Below are positions 7,927 through 16,818 of a DNA stretch of 63,334 bases, piece after piece. Every line of letters begins with the position of its first letter. The first letter of the stretch is position 1. This stretch comes from JAFASC01 sp034669505 (lineage in GTDB: Bacteria > Pseudomonadota > Alphaproteobacteria > Rhizobiales > Beijerinckiaceae). The stretch lies in assembly GCA_034669505.1 (NCBI GenBank), contig JAXDNJ010000037.1, forward strand, positions 1 to 63,334. The letters are read 5' to 3'. The position numbers and the translations under genes were made by a program. The notes beneath the pieces were generated by a model. That model had not been told where the DNA came from and did no database searches. It was given only the letters and a program-made list of their open reading frames with translations.

Positions 7927-9714
7927 TCAACGCAGCGGCCAGAAGAATGCGATGAGCGGCGTCCCAACCAACACAACCAGCAACGAAAGCGGAAGCCCGA
8001 GCTTCCAATAATCGCTGAAACGGTATCCGCCCGGTCCCATGACCAGCATGTTGTTCTGGTGGCCGATCGGGGTAAGGAAATCGCAGGCGGCACCGAATGC
8101 GACAGCCAGCAGAAAGGGATCGGGATTATAGCCGAGCTTGGCGGCAACGGCAGCCGCAATCGGGCCCATAACAAGGACCGCCGCCGCATGGTGCAAAAGC
8201 GGCGCGGCCAGCATTGCGGTGACCAAAACGAGTGCTAAAGCCATGAGGGCGGGCACGTGCTGAGCGGCATTGCCGAGCAGGCTGGCGATCAGATTTGCCG
8301 CGCCCGTGTCCTTGAGCGCCTCGCCGACAGGAATGAGCGCGCCGAGCATGATGATGATCGGCCAGTCAATGGATTCGTAGGCTTCCTTGAGGCTGATCTG
8401 CCGCAGGGCGATGCAAAGGACCGCGGCGCCGAAGAAGGTCTGCTCGACGCTGCGCAACCGCAGAATGACGATGGCCATGGCAGCGAGGAGGAGCAGCAGC
8501 GGGATGAGACGCCAACGCCGGCGTGACAATGCCAAGCTGCGGTCGGCGAGCGGCAAACAGCCCAGATCCGACAACGTATCGTACAAACTGTGCCCCCAGC
8601 CTTGGAGGGCAACAATGTCGCCGGGCTGCAGCACGTGTTCCATTAGCCGGCTGTGAACAGGCCGGCCAGCGCGGCTGACGGCGAGAAGACTGACCTCGAA
8701 GCGGCGGCGCAACTGCAGCTGCTGCGCGGTTCGCCCTACAAGTTGCGAGCCCGGCATGACAACGGCCTCGACGATCTCAAGGTCGTCGCTGGCGCGTTCC
8801 GGCGCCTTCAGCTCGACAGAAGCGGCAAGCTCCAAATCGGCGCTGTCTGTAACCGCTTTCACCGTTGCCGGATCGGCGTGAACGGTCAGGATATCGCCGC
8901 TTGCAAGCCGGGTGCGATAGGAAGGAACGAAGTGGCGTTCATCTTCCTCCGAACTTCGAACAAGCGAACTGACGGACAATTCGCCTTCGCCCAGCGCCTC
9001 GAGTTCAGCAACGGTCATGCCTATCGCGGAGGATTCCTCCGGCACGACGAGCTCGGTCGTGTAGCGCTCGAGACTGAAGACTTGGCCCACGGTTTTCGAG
9101 CCGGTTTGGCGGCGTGGCAGGAGCCGCCACCCGACGCTCAGGAACACCAGCGCGATCAAGGCGAGCGGCAGCCCGACAGAGGTGAAATCGAAGAACTGGA
9201 ACGGCTGACCGGTTACGTCCGAGCGCACCGTTGAGATCAGCAGATTCGGACCGGTTCCGATGAGGGTGGCCGTGCCGCCGATCAACGACGCGAACGCAAG
9301 CGGCATCAAATAAATCGAGGGCGGTTGCTTGATGCGCCGCGCCGCTTCGAGCGATAGCGGGATGAATATCCCGAGCGCTCCAACGTTCTTCATGAACGCC
9401 GACAGGAGACCGACCGAAAAGCACAGCGCACCGATCTGCAGCGACGGCGACTGCACGCGTTTCAGGAAAGCCCGCAGCGCGCCGTTCAGAATGCCGGAAT
9501 TACCGATGGCGCGCCCGAGCACCAGCGTCGCCGCGATCAGGATGATGACCGGATTAGAGAAGCCGGAGAAGCTTTTCTCCGGCGCTACCGTTCCCGTGAT
9601 GATCGTTGCGAGAAGCGCGAGGCAAGCAACGAGGTCGTGGCGCAGCCGATCCCACATGAAGAGCGCGAGCATGATCGCGACGATCGCGAAGATTTCGACC
9701 TGCGGGACCGTCAC
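7927..9714 (-). CDS. SLC13/DASS-type anion transporter with TrkA-C domains
   Basis: A 595-residue inner-membrane protein. Hydrophobic helices fill residues 1-180 and about 400-595. Between them are two RCK/TrkA-C regulatory domains (for example GMTVAELEALGEGELSVSSL and PGSQLVGRTAQQLQLRRRFE). This is the architecture of the SLC13-like sodium-coupled anion permeases annotated as sulfate or dicarboxylate carriers; substrate cannot be assigned. The first helix starts right after the GTG at 9714; a TTG at 9732 is an alternative start. The next gene upstream on the same strand is 63 bases away, so a separate promoter is not obvious. Confidence 0.85.
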   Translation of the reverse strand: MTVPQVEIFAIVAIMLALFMWDRLRHDLVACLALLATIITGTVAPEKSFSGFSNPVIILIAATLVLGRAIGNSGILNGALRAFLKRVQSPSLQIGALCFSVGLLSAFMKNVGALGIFIPLSLEAARRIKQPPSIYLMPLAFASLIGGTATLIGTGPNLLISTVRSDVTGQPFQFFDFTSVGLPLALIALVFLSVGWRLLPRRQTGSKTVGQVFSLERYTTELVVPEESSAIGMTVAELEALGEGELSVSSLVRSSEEDERHFVPSYRTRLASGDILTVHADPATVKAVTDSADLELAASVELKAPERASDDLEIVEAVVMPGSQLVGRTAQQLQLRRRFEVSLLAVSRAGRPVHSRLMEHVLQPGDIVALQGWGHSLYDTLSDLGCLPLADRSLALSRRRWRLIPLLLLLAAMAIVILRLRSVEQTFFGAAVLCIALRQISLKEAYESIDWPIIIMLGALIPVGEALKDTGAANLIASLLGNAAQHVPALMALALVLVTAMLAAPLLHHAAAVLVMGPIAAAVAAKLGYNPDPFLLAVAFGAACDFLTPIGHQNNMLVMGPGGYRFSDYWKLGLPLSLLVVLVGTPLIAFFWPLR

Positions 9715-9777
9715 GCTCTTGCCCTGCCTCAAAGCCGAGAGGAAACCCGCGCAGCCGGGCGCCGTTCCATGCGGCGC

Positions 9778-10551
9778 TCAGATGGGATTGTGCGGCGACG
9801 GTCTCGACGAGGCAATCGCCGGCGCGTCCGGCTGGTTTCGCGTCGCCTCGGCAACGAGCCTGTTCGTCCCGGTCTCGATACGCGCCTCGAGTTCCCGCAG
9901 GAAGGCTTGCCGCTCCATGCCGGGCAGGATGAGGGGAAGAAACTCGACGACAATCGTGCCAGGAAACCGCAGGAAGCGGCGGCGCGGCCAAAACAGTCCC
10001 GCATTCAGCGCGACAGGCAGGCAGGGCACACCTGTCTTCTCATAGACGTAGGCGATGCCGGCTTTGTAGGCCGGCGGCGCACCCGGCGCACGCCGCGTTC
10101 CCTCCGGGAAGATGAACAATTGCCGCCTTTGCGCAAACAGCGCCTTCGCCTTAGCGACGAGCTGCCGCAACGCGATTTGCACGCTGCTTCGATTGATCGC
10201 GATCTGCTCGGCGCGCAGAAGATACCATCCAAAGACCGGGATGAACGTCAGTTCGCGCTTCAGGACGTAGGCGAAGTCGTCGAAATAGAGAACGAGCGCA
10301 AACGTCTCCCAGAACGATTGATGTTTGGGCGCGACGAGACACGCGCCTTGCGGGATGTTCTCCATACCGCGAAACTCGGCGGAGGTGCGGCAAATCACCC
10401 GCAGGAGCCAAAGCGAAGACCGGCTCCACACCCGCGCTAGGGACAGTACCGCATGGCGTCCGAAGATCATTGTGGGAAGGCCGACAATCATTAAAAGAAT
10501 CGTGTTCGCATAAAACAGAAGATTGAATAGTGCCGAGCGGACGAAGATCAT
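9778..10551 (-). CDS. 1-acyl-sn-glycerol-3-phosphate acyltransferase-like protein
   Basis: 257 residues of the PlsC/LPLAT superfamily, which transfers an acyl chain to lysophosphatidic acid at the inner membrane. One N-terminal membrane segment (about residues 8-30) precedes the catalytic block. The HX4(D/E) motif appears as HQSFWE, with Glu in place of the more common Asp, as in many alphaproteobacterial members. The substrate motif FPEGTRR is intact. It is probably the second gene of an operon with the YdcF-like gene, whose stop is 17 bases upstream. It could also be a lyso-ornithine-lipid acyltransferase; the exact substrate is not resolved by sequence. Confidence 0.9.
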   Translation of the reverse strand: MIFVRSALFNLLFYANTILLMIVGLPTMIFGRHAVLSLARVWSRSSLWLLRVICRTSAEFRGMENIPQGACLVAPKHQSFWETFALVLYFDDFAYVLKRELTFIPVFGWYLLRAEQIAINRSSVQIALRQLVAKAKALFAQRRQLFIFPEGTRRAPGAPPAYKAGIAYVYEKTGVPCLPVALNAGLFWPRRRFLRFPGTIVVEFLPLILPGMERQAFLRELEARIETGTNRLVAEATRNQPDAPAIASSRPSPHNPI

Positions 10552-10568
10552 GCGGTATGTGCTGCGGG

Positions 10569-11276
10569 TCAGCGAGCGGGGTTCGCGACGCCCGGAACAT
10601 CGAAAAACCGTTCCGATAGCCGCGTCGCCGTCATCAGGTTATCCGAGCGGGCTATTGGCGGAGGCAAGATTTTCGTGCGTACGACCGCCGCCAGGAACTT
10701 GACATATTCGACGGCGAGCAGACGCGCGACATGTGTGTCGCTGCGCCAATCGCTGTTGCGCAGCCGGTCGCTGACCACCGGATACGGAATGAGTTCGAGA
10801 TGCGGCAAGACGCTGCGTAATTCAACGAGCGCGCGGGGCATATGATAATTCGAGGTGACGACGATCAGGCTCGAGCGGATCGAATTTGCCTCGACCCAGC
10901 GGCGGGTCTCGTCCGCATTGCCGGCGGTGTTCAGCGCCGCGCGGCCGAGATCGATGCAGCAAGCGAAGAGCTGTTGAAAATTCGGCATGAGCCGGGCCAT
11001 CTCGTGGCGCGAGGTCTGCTGGTTGACGCCGGTGATCAGAAGCCGCCGGGCGCGGCCCTTGGCAAGCAGCTCGACCGCGTCGAGCACCCGCTCCGAGCCG
11101 CCGGTAAGGGCAACAACACCGTCGGCAGGCAAAAGCGCCATCGGCTCATCGCTCTCGATGTGGCGGACAAAAACCAGAAATCCGGCACCGAGGCCGATCA
11201 GGCCCAGGGCCAAGCAGGTGAACAAGGTCCGGCGGCCCCAACTCCGCCAAGAGCGCGCATTCACGCGAGCAATCAT
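10569..11276 (-). CDS. YdcF family (DUF218) membrane-anchored protein
   Basis: 235 residues with one N-terminal transmembrane segment (about 14-36) and a DUF218 domain. The domain shows the characteristic VVALTGGSERVLDA start, the LLITGVNQQT motif and the SNYHMPRALVELRS segment with conserved Asn-Tyr-His. ElyC/SanA/YdcF proteins act in envelope biogenesis, and some affect undecaprenyl-phosphate use; the enzymatic reaction is not established. It sits 92 bases downstream of ftsX on the same strand and directly upstream of the acyltransferase, which fits an envelope-biogenesis run. Confidence 0.9.
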   Translation of the reverse strand: MIARVNARSWRSWGRRTLFTCLALGLIGLGAGFLVFVRHIESDEPMALLPADGVVALTGGSERVLDAVELLAKGRARRLLITGVNQQTSRHEMARLMPNFQQLFACCIDLGRAALNTAGNADETRRWVEANSIRSSLIVVTSNYHMPRALVELRSVLPHLELIPYPVVSDRLRNSDWRSDTHVARLLAVEYVKFLAAVVRTKILPPPIARSDNLMTATRLSERFFDVPGVANPAR

Positions 11277-11368
11277 CGGAGCGCCCGGACGGCCAGTGTC
11301 CGCCTCATCATCCCCATGGGTATGAGAATACTCGCGAATTCAGGCGGGGACTAGGCATGGTGCCAAGC

Positions 11369-12358
11369 TCAGTTGAGCTCGCGTAAATGCCGGAACACGA
11401 TGGTGCGCGAAATCAGCCCCGTCAACAGCGCGATGCCGATCCAAATCGCCGCAATGGCGAAATAGCCCGGCAGGCCGAGCGAAAAGCCGCCGAACAAAGC
11501 TTCGATCTGATCGCCGCTCGCCGTCGCGGTCCAATAAGGCGCGAGCCTGCCGAGCACGAAGAATGTGAGCGCCGCGGCGCCCGCACCGATCAGGCCGCCG
11601 CGTAGCCCCAGGCGCAGGAAATGACGCTGGAACTCGCGCGCGATAAACCTGTCCTCGGCGCCGACGAAATGCAGCACGTCGATGATCTCGCGGTTCCCCG
11701 CCATGGCGCCGCGCGTCGCGAAGGCGACCGCGAGCAGCATCGCGGTAAGAACCAGCCCGAACAGGACGATTGCCGCGCCGACGACCGTCCGGGTCATGAC
11801 GGAGAGCCGTGAGAGCCACTGGCTATGATCATCGAAGCTCGCGGCGGGCACGTCTGCCGCGAGCGCTCTGCGGAGCGCAGCTGCGTCGAAAGCGCCGGGC
11901 CCTTTTTTGACGACGATCATCCGCGGCACCGGCAACTCGCCAAGGTCGAGCCCGTTGCCGAGCCAGGGCTCGAGCAGCCGCGCCGATTCGGCCGCGGAGA
12001 AGGTGCGCACGTCCGCGACGCCCGGCGCTCGTGCGGCGATATCGGCGGCCTTGCGCGTCTCCGCGTCGAGGTCGCGACCGGCGACCGGGCGGACCTGGAT
12101 CGTTGCTTCCCGGGTGACCGAGCTCTGCCACCCCCGCGAGGCCTCGGTGACGAGGATCGCCGTGCCGGCGGCGAGGGAGGCCAGGAAGGTCATGATCGCG
12201 ATCACGGTGACGAGCGAGCGGCCCGCGATCGAGGCGGCCGGGACGAGCGGCATCTCCCGCCGCAAGGGCGCCGCCTCGGAGCCGATCGCGTCCCGGTCCG
12301 CATCGCGCGGATCTGCCTGGCGATTGCGTCGCCCCGCATGCGACATGAGAACCGTCAT
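11369..12358 (-). CDS. ftsX: Cell division protein FtsX
   Basis: 329-residue permease-like subunit of the FtsEX complex, which couples the divisome to peptidoglycan hydrolases. An N-terminal cytoplasmic tail rich in Arg precedes TM1 (about residues 47-70). A periplasmic domain follows (including the conserved VADVRTFSAAESARLLEPWL), then three C-terminal TMs with the ENREI-like AGNREIIDVLHFVGAEDRFI motif. The ATG at 12358 lies 25 bases after the ftsE stop; an in-frame ATG at 12409 would overlap ftsE by 26 bases and add 17 residues of no known role. It is adjacent to ftsE in the usual order. Confidence 0.93.
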   Translation of the reverse strand: MTVLMSHAGRRNRQADPRDADRDAIGSEAAPLRREMPLVPAASIAGRSLVTVIAIMTFLASLAAGTAILVTEASRGWQSSVTREATIQVRPVAGRDLDAETRKAADIAARAPGVADVRTFSAAESARLLEPWLGNGLDLGELPVPRMIVVKKGPGAFDAAALRRALAADVPAASFDDHSQWLSRLSVMTRTVVGAAIVLFGLVLTAMLLAVAFATRGAMAGNREIIDVLHFVGAEDRFIAREFQRHFLRLGLRGGLIGAGAAALTFFVLGRLAPYWTATASGDQIEALFGGFSLGLPGYFAIAAIWIGIALLTGLISRTIVFRHLRELN

Positions 12359-12383
12359 TTTCGCGCCTGCAGAGTCATGCGCC

Positions 12384-13046
12384 TCAGTCGAAGATATGCA
12401 ACCGGCCATCGCCGAGCACGAGCCGCCGCGCGCCTTCGAACTGATCCATCAATACAAGATCATGTGTTGCGATGATGATCGAGGTGCCGGACTTGTTCAG
12501 CTCGACGAAGAGCCGCAACAGCCGCCGCGCCAGCGTTGGGTCGACATTGCCGGTCGGCTCGTCGGCAAGCAGCAGTTCCGGGCGCACGATCAGCGCGCGG
12601 GCGATCGCAGCGCGTTGCTTCTCGCCACCTGAGAGGACGGGTGGCAGAACGTGCATGCGCTCGCCTAAGCCGACCCATCGCAGAAGCTCGACGACCTCGT
12701 TCCGATATGAGGATTCTTCACGCCCGAGAACGCGCAAGGGAAGTGCCACGTTCTCGTAAGTCGTCAGATGGTCGAGCAGCCGAAAATCTTGGAACACGAC
12801 GCCGATGCGGCGCCGCAGCGCCGTGACCGCATCCTTGTCGAGGATCGTCGCGTCCTGTCCGAACAGGCTGATCAGGCCGCGGGTCGGTTTCAAGGACAGG
12901 AGAATCAATTTCAGGAGCGTGGTCTTGCCCGCGCCAGAGGGGCCGGTCAGAAACTGAAAGCTCTGCGGCTCGATCTCGAAACTGAGATCGTGGAGGATTT
13001 CACCCCCCATCCCATAGCGTAGCCCGACATTCTCGAAACGGACCAA
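12384..13046 (-). CDS. ftsE: Cell division ATP-binding protein FtsE
   Basis: ABC-type ATPase partner of FtsX. Starting at the TTG at 13046 gives 220 residues, the standard FtsE length. Further in-frame codons upstream extend to 13247 but have no FtsE homology. Visible motifs are Walker A GPSGAGKT (35-42), signature LSGGEKQR, Walker B ELLLADEP and the H-loop ATHD. A GAGG element precedes the TTG. The gene is transcribed divergently from the zinc-ribbon-like family gene at 13194, with about 150 bases between them. Confidence 0.96.
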   Translation of the reverse strand: MVRFENVGLRYGMGGEILHDLSFEIEPQSFQFLTGPSGAGKTTLLKLILLSLKPTRGLISLFGQDATILDKDAVTALRRRIGVVFQDFRLLDHLTTYENVALPLRVLGREESSYRNEVVELLRWVGLGERMHVLPPVLSGGEKQRAAIARALIVRPELLLADEPTGNVDPTLARRLLRLFVELNKSGTSIIIATHDLVLMDQFEGARRLVLGDGRLHIFD

Positions 13047-13193
13047 GCAAACCTCTAATCGCGGCGAGCAGCGCCGCACCGCCGGACTAGCGGCCGAATC
13101 GGGCTTTTTACGCAGCCTTAACCCTAACAAGTGTCTAATCGCGTGTCCTCTCCCCGGTGCGGTTCGGACGGAGAGCCGATTGGAGTTTTGTCG

Positions 13194-13808
13194 ATGCGTT
13201 TCTCTTCCGGCCTCGTACCCTCCACCCCTTCGGGTCTCGGCGCTCACCAGTTGCGCAGAGCATTAGATTTGTCGGCAGAGGCCGTAAGCGAGCGCGCCCG
13301 GCCGCCCAGCTATGATGAATTGTGGGGGAAAGGCTGGCGCCAGCCGGCCCGCGAGGCGTTTCGCGCCGAAGAGCATAGCGCGCTGTGGATGTCGCCCTTT
13401 CTCGCCACCATTATGGCCATCGTGTTGGGCTCGATGTCACTGCTCGGTCTCAAAGAGGAAATCGTCCGGGTGGTGCCGGCCACGAGCGCCGTCTATGCGG
13501 CCATCGGCCTTCCGGTAAACCTGCGCGGCCTCGAATTTCGTGGCGTGAGGTCGGCGGTGAGCGAGGATCGCTCGCAGCGGCTTCTCAAAGTGCACGGCGA
13601 AATCGCCAATCTCCGCCCGGGTTTGACGCAAATCCCGCCGATCGAACTCGTCGTGCAAGGGGAAGACGGGCGCGCGCTCTATCGCTGGACGGCGGTCGCG
13701 CCGAAGCCGAAGCTCGGCGCGAATGAGACGATCGCTTTCGAGGCCCGCCTTGTGGCGCCGCCCGAAGCCGGACGCGACGTCAGGGTGCGCTTCGCCCAAG
13801 CCAACTGA
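13194..13808 (+). CDS. Membrane protein resembling the C-terminal part of MJ0042-type zinc-ribbon proteins
   Basis: 204 residues. A hydrophilic N-terminal region is followed by one transmembrane helix (about residues 66-88). A C-terminal periplasmic beta domain has GLEFRGVRSAVSEDRSQRLL and LKVHGEIANL, typical of the DUF3426-like tail found next to ftsE in many Rhizobiales. Related proteins begin with a CxxC...CxxC zinc ribbon; none is visible here, so this is a ribbon-less or shortened form. An in-frame start at 13131 exists but also adds no zinc ribbon. The function is unknown. It is divergent from ftsE, which may reflect a shared promoter region. Confidence 0.75.
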   Translation: MRFSSGLVPSTPSGLGAHQLRRALDLSAEAVSERARPPSYDELWGKGWRQPAREAFRAEEHSALWMSPFLATIMAIVLGSMSLLGLKEEIVRVVPATSAVYAAIGLPVNLRGLEFRGVRSAVSEDRSQRLLKVHGEIANLRPGLTQIPPIELVVQGEDGRALYRWTAVAPKPKLGANETIAFEARLVAPPEAGRDVRVRFAQAN

Positions 13809-13829
13809 CGTTCGCTAATTGATCGTCTA

Positions 13830-14924
13830 CTAATCCTGATCAAGTTCCTGGCTGCGTAACATCGCTTCGCGCAGGCTCTGCCAGCGCCGGAAGCTTTCGT
13901 TGGCCCCCAGGAAGGCGAGTGCCAGAACGAAGGGCGCGACGTAGTAGATCACCCGGAAGAGCAGCAGCGAGGCAAGTAGCGCTTCCTGGGTTGGTGAGGG
14001 AACCGTCTTCAACATCGTCGCTTCGAACACACCAATGCCACCCGGCGCGTGACTGGCGATGCCGAGAACCGAAGCGAAGACGTATGTCGCTGCGAAAGTG
14101 AAGTAGTCGAGCCCGTGATGGGCGGGGAGCAGCACGAACAACGTGCCTGAGGCGGCGCAGAGATCCGTGACTCCGAGCACCACTTGCCGGCTCGTCAATC
14201 GCAGGCCGGGTAATTCGAGGCGGAAGCCCTGAATCTTGCGCCGCCGTGGCGCAACCGACACCCACACGAGATAGGCGGCGAGGAGCCCGAGAATGCCGAC
14301 ACCGAGCGCCATATTGATCGCCGGCGTCAGATGATCGAGCCGGCTGATCGCCTCCGCGCGAAACAGCAAGCCCGCGCCGATGATGAGCGCCATGCCGAGC
14401 CAGAAGGTCACACCGGCGATGATCGTCAGGCTTGCGACGACGCTGGCACGAAGCCCGGCGCGCGAATAGAGCCAATAGCGCACCGTTCCGCCGGTGATCA
14501 GCGGAAAGCCGAGCGTGAAAGAGATGGCGTAGCTCGTAAAGGAAGCGAGTGCCGTCGTCCGGTAGCGCACTCGCGCCTTAAGTTGGCGCAGCGCCACGGC
14601 GTCGTACCCGGTGAGCGCGAGGTACGACACGCATGTCAGCAGGCAGGCGCCGACGATCTGTTCGGCCGTCGTGCCCGCGATCGCGCTGCGCAAATCGGCG
14701 AAGCTGATACGCGAGAGCGTATGCGCCAGCACGAAGGCGGAGAGGCAAAAGATGACGAGGCTGCCGACGCCGCCGGCTATCCGCGCGATGCGGCGGCGCC
14801 GCTTCGAGATGGCGTCTGCCGTACCCGCGACAACCGGCGGGATCAGCACGGGCGGCACTGAGCTGACCGCAAGCGCCGCGACTTCGGCGTCCCGGCTCGT
14901 CTTCCGCAGAGGTTCAGCAGCCAT
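13830..14924 (-). CDS. Lysylphosphatidylglycerol synthase-type transmembrane protein (UPF0104)
   Basis: 364-residue polytopic inner-membrane protein with about eight hydrophobic helices from residue 48 onward. It has the family-specific SYLALTGYDAVALRQL and ITGGTVRYWLYSRAGL segments. This matches the flippase-like membrane domain of MprF and YbhN proteins (DUF2156-less form). It lacks the C-terminal aminoacyl-transferase domain of a full MprF, so it is a stand-alone membrane domain whose substrate cannot be predicted. It converges with the gene ending at 13808. Confidence 0.85.
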   Translation of the reverse strand: MAAEPLRKTSRDAEVAALAVSSVPPVLIPPVVAGTADAISKRRRRIARIAGGVGSLVIFCLSAFVLAHTLSRISFADLRSAIAGTTAEQIVGACLLTCVSYLALTGYDAVALRQLKARVRYRTTALASFTSYAISFTLGFPLITGGTVRYWLYSRAGLRASVVASLTIIAGVTFWLGMALIIGAGLLFRAEAISRLDHLTPAINMALGVGILGLLAAYLVWVSVAPRRRKIQGFRLELPGLRLTSRQVVLGVTDLCAASGTLFVLLPAHHGLDYFTFAATYVFASVLGIASHAPGGIGVFEATMLKTVPSPTQEALLASLLLFRVIYYVAPFVLALAFLGANESFRRWQSLREAMLRSQELDQD

Positions 14925-15064
14925 CCTGGTTCCATGATGCCGGCGCGGCGCCCGGGCATGGGCGCGCGCGGCATGTAGGCAGCGATGGGGGCGAGTCTAG
15001 GGCGCGCCCGACCGGCTGGCCTACCGGGATGGCACAGGTTGGGGCCGCCCTATAACTCTCTGCG

Positions 15065-16324
15065 ATGCGGCGCATTCTCTTTTCGATCCTGCTCATCGCC
15101 GTCTTGGCAGCGGCGGCGCTATTCTTCGCCACGCATCTCACGATCCCAGCCGAACAGCAGACGCAACGCACGTTCGCGCCGGACGTAGTGCGGCGCGGCG
15201 GCGAAATGGCCGCGCTCGGCTATTGCGCCTCCTGTCACACCGCCGGAAACGGCAAGCCTTTTGCCGGTGGCCGCCCGCTCGCCACGCCATTCGGGACGAT
15301 CTACGGGACGAACATCACGCCCGATGCGGAGACAGGGATCGGCCTCTGGTCGCAAGCCGCGTTCAACCGGGCGATGCGCGACGGAGTCGATCGCGCCGGC
15401 CGCGATCTCTATCCGGCATTCCCCTACGATCATTTCACCAAGCTGAGTGAGGACGATCTCGCCGCGCTCTACGCTTTCCTGATGGCGCGTGCGCCCGTGC
15501 ACGCGCCGAATCGCACAAACGCACTGGCATTTCCCTACAGCCTGCGGCCGCTGCTTGTCGGCTGGAAATTACTGTACCTGAACAAAGGGCCGGTATCGTC
15601 CGATCAAACAAAAAGTGCCCAATGGACAGGCGGCGCCTATCTTGTTGAAGCGCTGTCGCATTGCGGCGCGTGTCACACGCCGCGCGATCGCCTCGGCGCC
15701 GAGATAGCGTCTCGCCACTTCGATGGGGGCGAGGCGGAGGACTGGTGGGCACCGCCCTTGAACCGCACCTCACCATCGCCCGTGCCGTGGAGCGAAGAAA
15801 GCCTGTTCAATTATCTCAGGAGCTGGGATGCCGGGCATGGCGGCGCGGTTGGCCCGATGGCGCCGGTGGTCGCAGCGCTTGCGACGATCCCAGAGCAAAA
15901 TGTGCGCGCAATCGCAGCTTATATTGCGTCGACACTGGCAAAGCCTGCCGAAAGCGAAAAGCATGTCGAAGATAACCAAACCCAAGCAATGCAAGCCAAT
16001 CCGCAAGGTGCGCAGCTTTACGCCGGCAGCTGTGCGACGTGTCACGAAACCGGCGCGCATGTGCCCTTCACCGTCGCCTCGCTTGGCCAGCACACGTCTG
16101 TTCACGGTCCCGATCCGCGCAACGTCATCCACGTCATCCTTCACGGCATTCAGCCACCGGAAGGTACGGTCGGCGCGATCATGCCGGCTTTCGCCGACAC
16201 ATTGAACGATGCGCAGATCGCTGAGATCGTCAGCTACTTGCGGGCGCGCTTCAGCGGCGGCCCGCAATGGAGCAATATCGCCGGTGAGATCGCACGCATA
16301 AGACGGCAGGAGACGAGCCCATGA
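15065..16324 (+). CDS. Tri-haem cytochrome c subunit of a molybdenum dehydrogenase
   Basis: 419 residues with an N-terminal hydrophobic signal/anchor (about 3-23). Three CXXCH haem-attachment sites are at C54-H58 (CASCH), C200-H204 (CGACH) and C323-H327 (CATCH). This is the architecture of the cytochrome subunit of membrane-bound aldehyde and alcohol dehydrogenases in acetic acid bacteria and related alphaproteobacteria. The stop overlaps the next start by ATGA, and that gene overlaps the third likewise, so the three form one operon. The cytochrome should pass electrons from the periplasmic molybdenum enzyme to the respiratory chain. The aldehyde substrate is inferred from family only. Confidence 0.92.
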   Translation: MRRILFSILLIAVLAAAALFFATHLTIPAEQQTQRTFAPDVVRRGGEMAALGYCASCHTAGNGKPFAGGRPLATPFGTIYGTNITPDAETGIGLWSQAAFNRAMRDGVDRAGRDLYPAFPYDHFTKLSEDDLAALYAFLMARAPVHAPNRTNALAFPYSLRPLLVGWKLLYLNKGPVSSDQTKSAQWTGGAYLVEALSHCGACHTPRDRLGAEIASRHFDGGEAEDWWAPPLNRTSPSPVPWSEESLFNYLRSWDAGHGGAVGPMAPVVAALATIPEQNVRAIAAYIASTLAKPAESEKHVEDNQTQAMQANPQGAQLYAGSCATCHETGAHVPFTVASLGQHTSVHGPDPRNVIHVILHGIQPPEGTVGAIMPAFADTLNDAQIAEIVSYLRARFSGGPQWSNIAGEIARIRRQETSP

Positions 16325-16818
16325 TCCCGCTTAATGTGAATGGCCGCTTGCATGAGGTAGAGGACGAGCCGAACACGCCTTTGCTCTACGTTCTGCGTGA
16401 CACACTCGAACTCAACGGCGCCAAATTCGGCTGCGGTCTCGGGCAATGCGGCTCGTGCACAGTCGTTGTCGATGGCAAGCCGATCTTTTCCTGCCTGACG
16501 CCGATCTCCATTCTGCAGGGGCGCAAGATCACGACGGTTGAAGGGCTCGGCACCGAAGACGCGCCGAGCCCGCTGCAGCGCGCCTTCATCGAGGAGCAGG
16601 CGGCGCAATGCGGCTATTGTATTCCCGGCATGATCATGCGCGCACACGCGCTGCTGACAACAAACCGCACGCCGAGCGAAGCGCAAATCCGTGACCACAT
16701 GAATCCCAACCTCTGCCGCTGCGGCACGCATATGCGCATCCTTGCCGCCATCCGGCGCGCAGCGCACGCCATGCAGGCAGCAGACGCAACCGCGGGGCCG
16801 CGGGAGGTGCGGCCATGA
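16321..16818 (+). CDS. 2Fe-2S subunit of xanthine-oxidase-family dehydrogenase
   Basis: 165 residues with two [2Fe-2S] binding sites. The plant-ferredoxin type has C38, C43, C46 and C58 (GCGLGQCGSC). The helical second cluster has C97, C100, C132 and C134 (QCGYC and CRCGTH). This is the IorA/small-subunit class. It is translationally coupled (ATGA overlaps) with the cytochrome upstream and the molybdopterin subunit downstream. It lacks a signal peptide, so export would need to occur together with the Tat-signal-bearing large subunit. Confidence 0.95.
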   Translation: MIPLNVNGRLHEVEDEPNTPLLYVLRDTLELNGAKFGCGLGQCGSCTVVVDGKPIFSCLTPISILQGRKITTVEGLGTEDAPSPLQRAFIEEQAAQCGYCIPGMIMRAHALLTTNRTPSEAQIRDHMNPNLCRCGTHMRILAAIRRAAHAMQAADATAGPREVRP

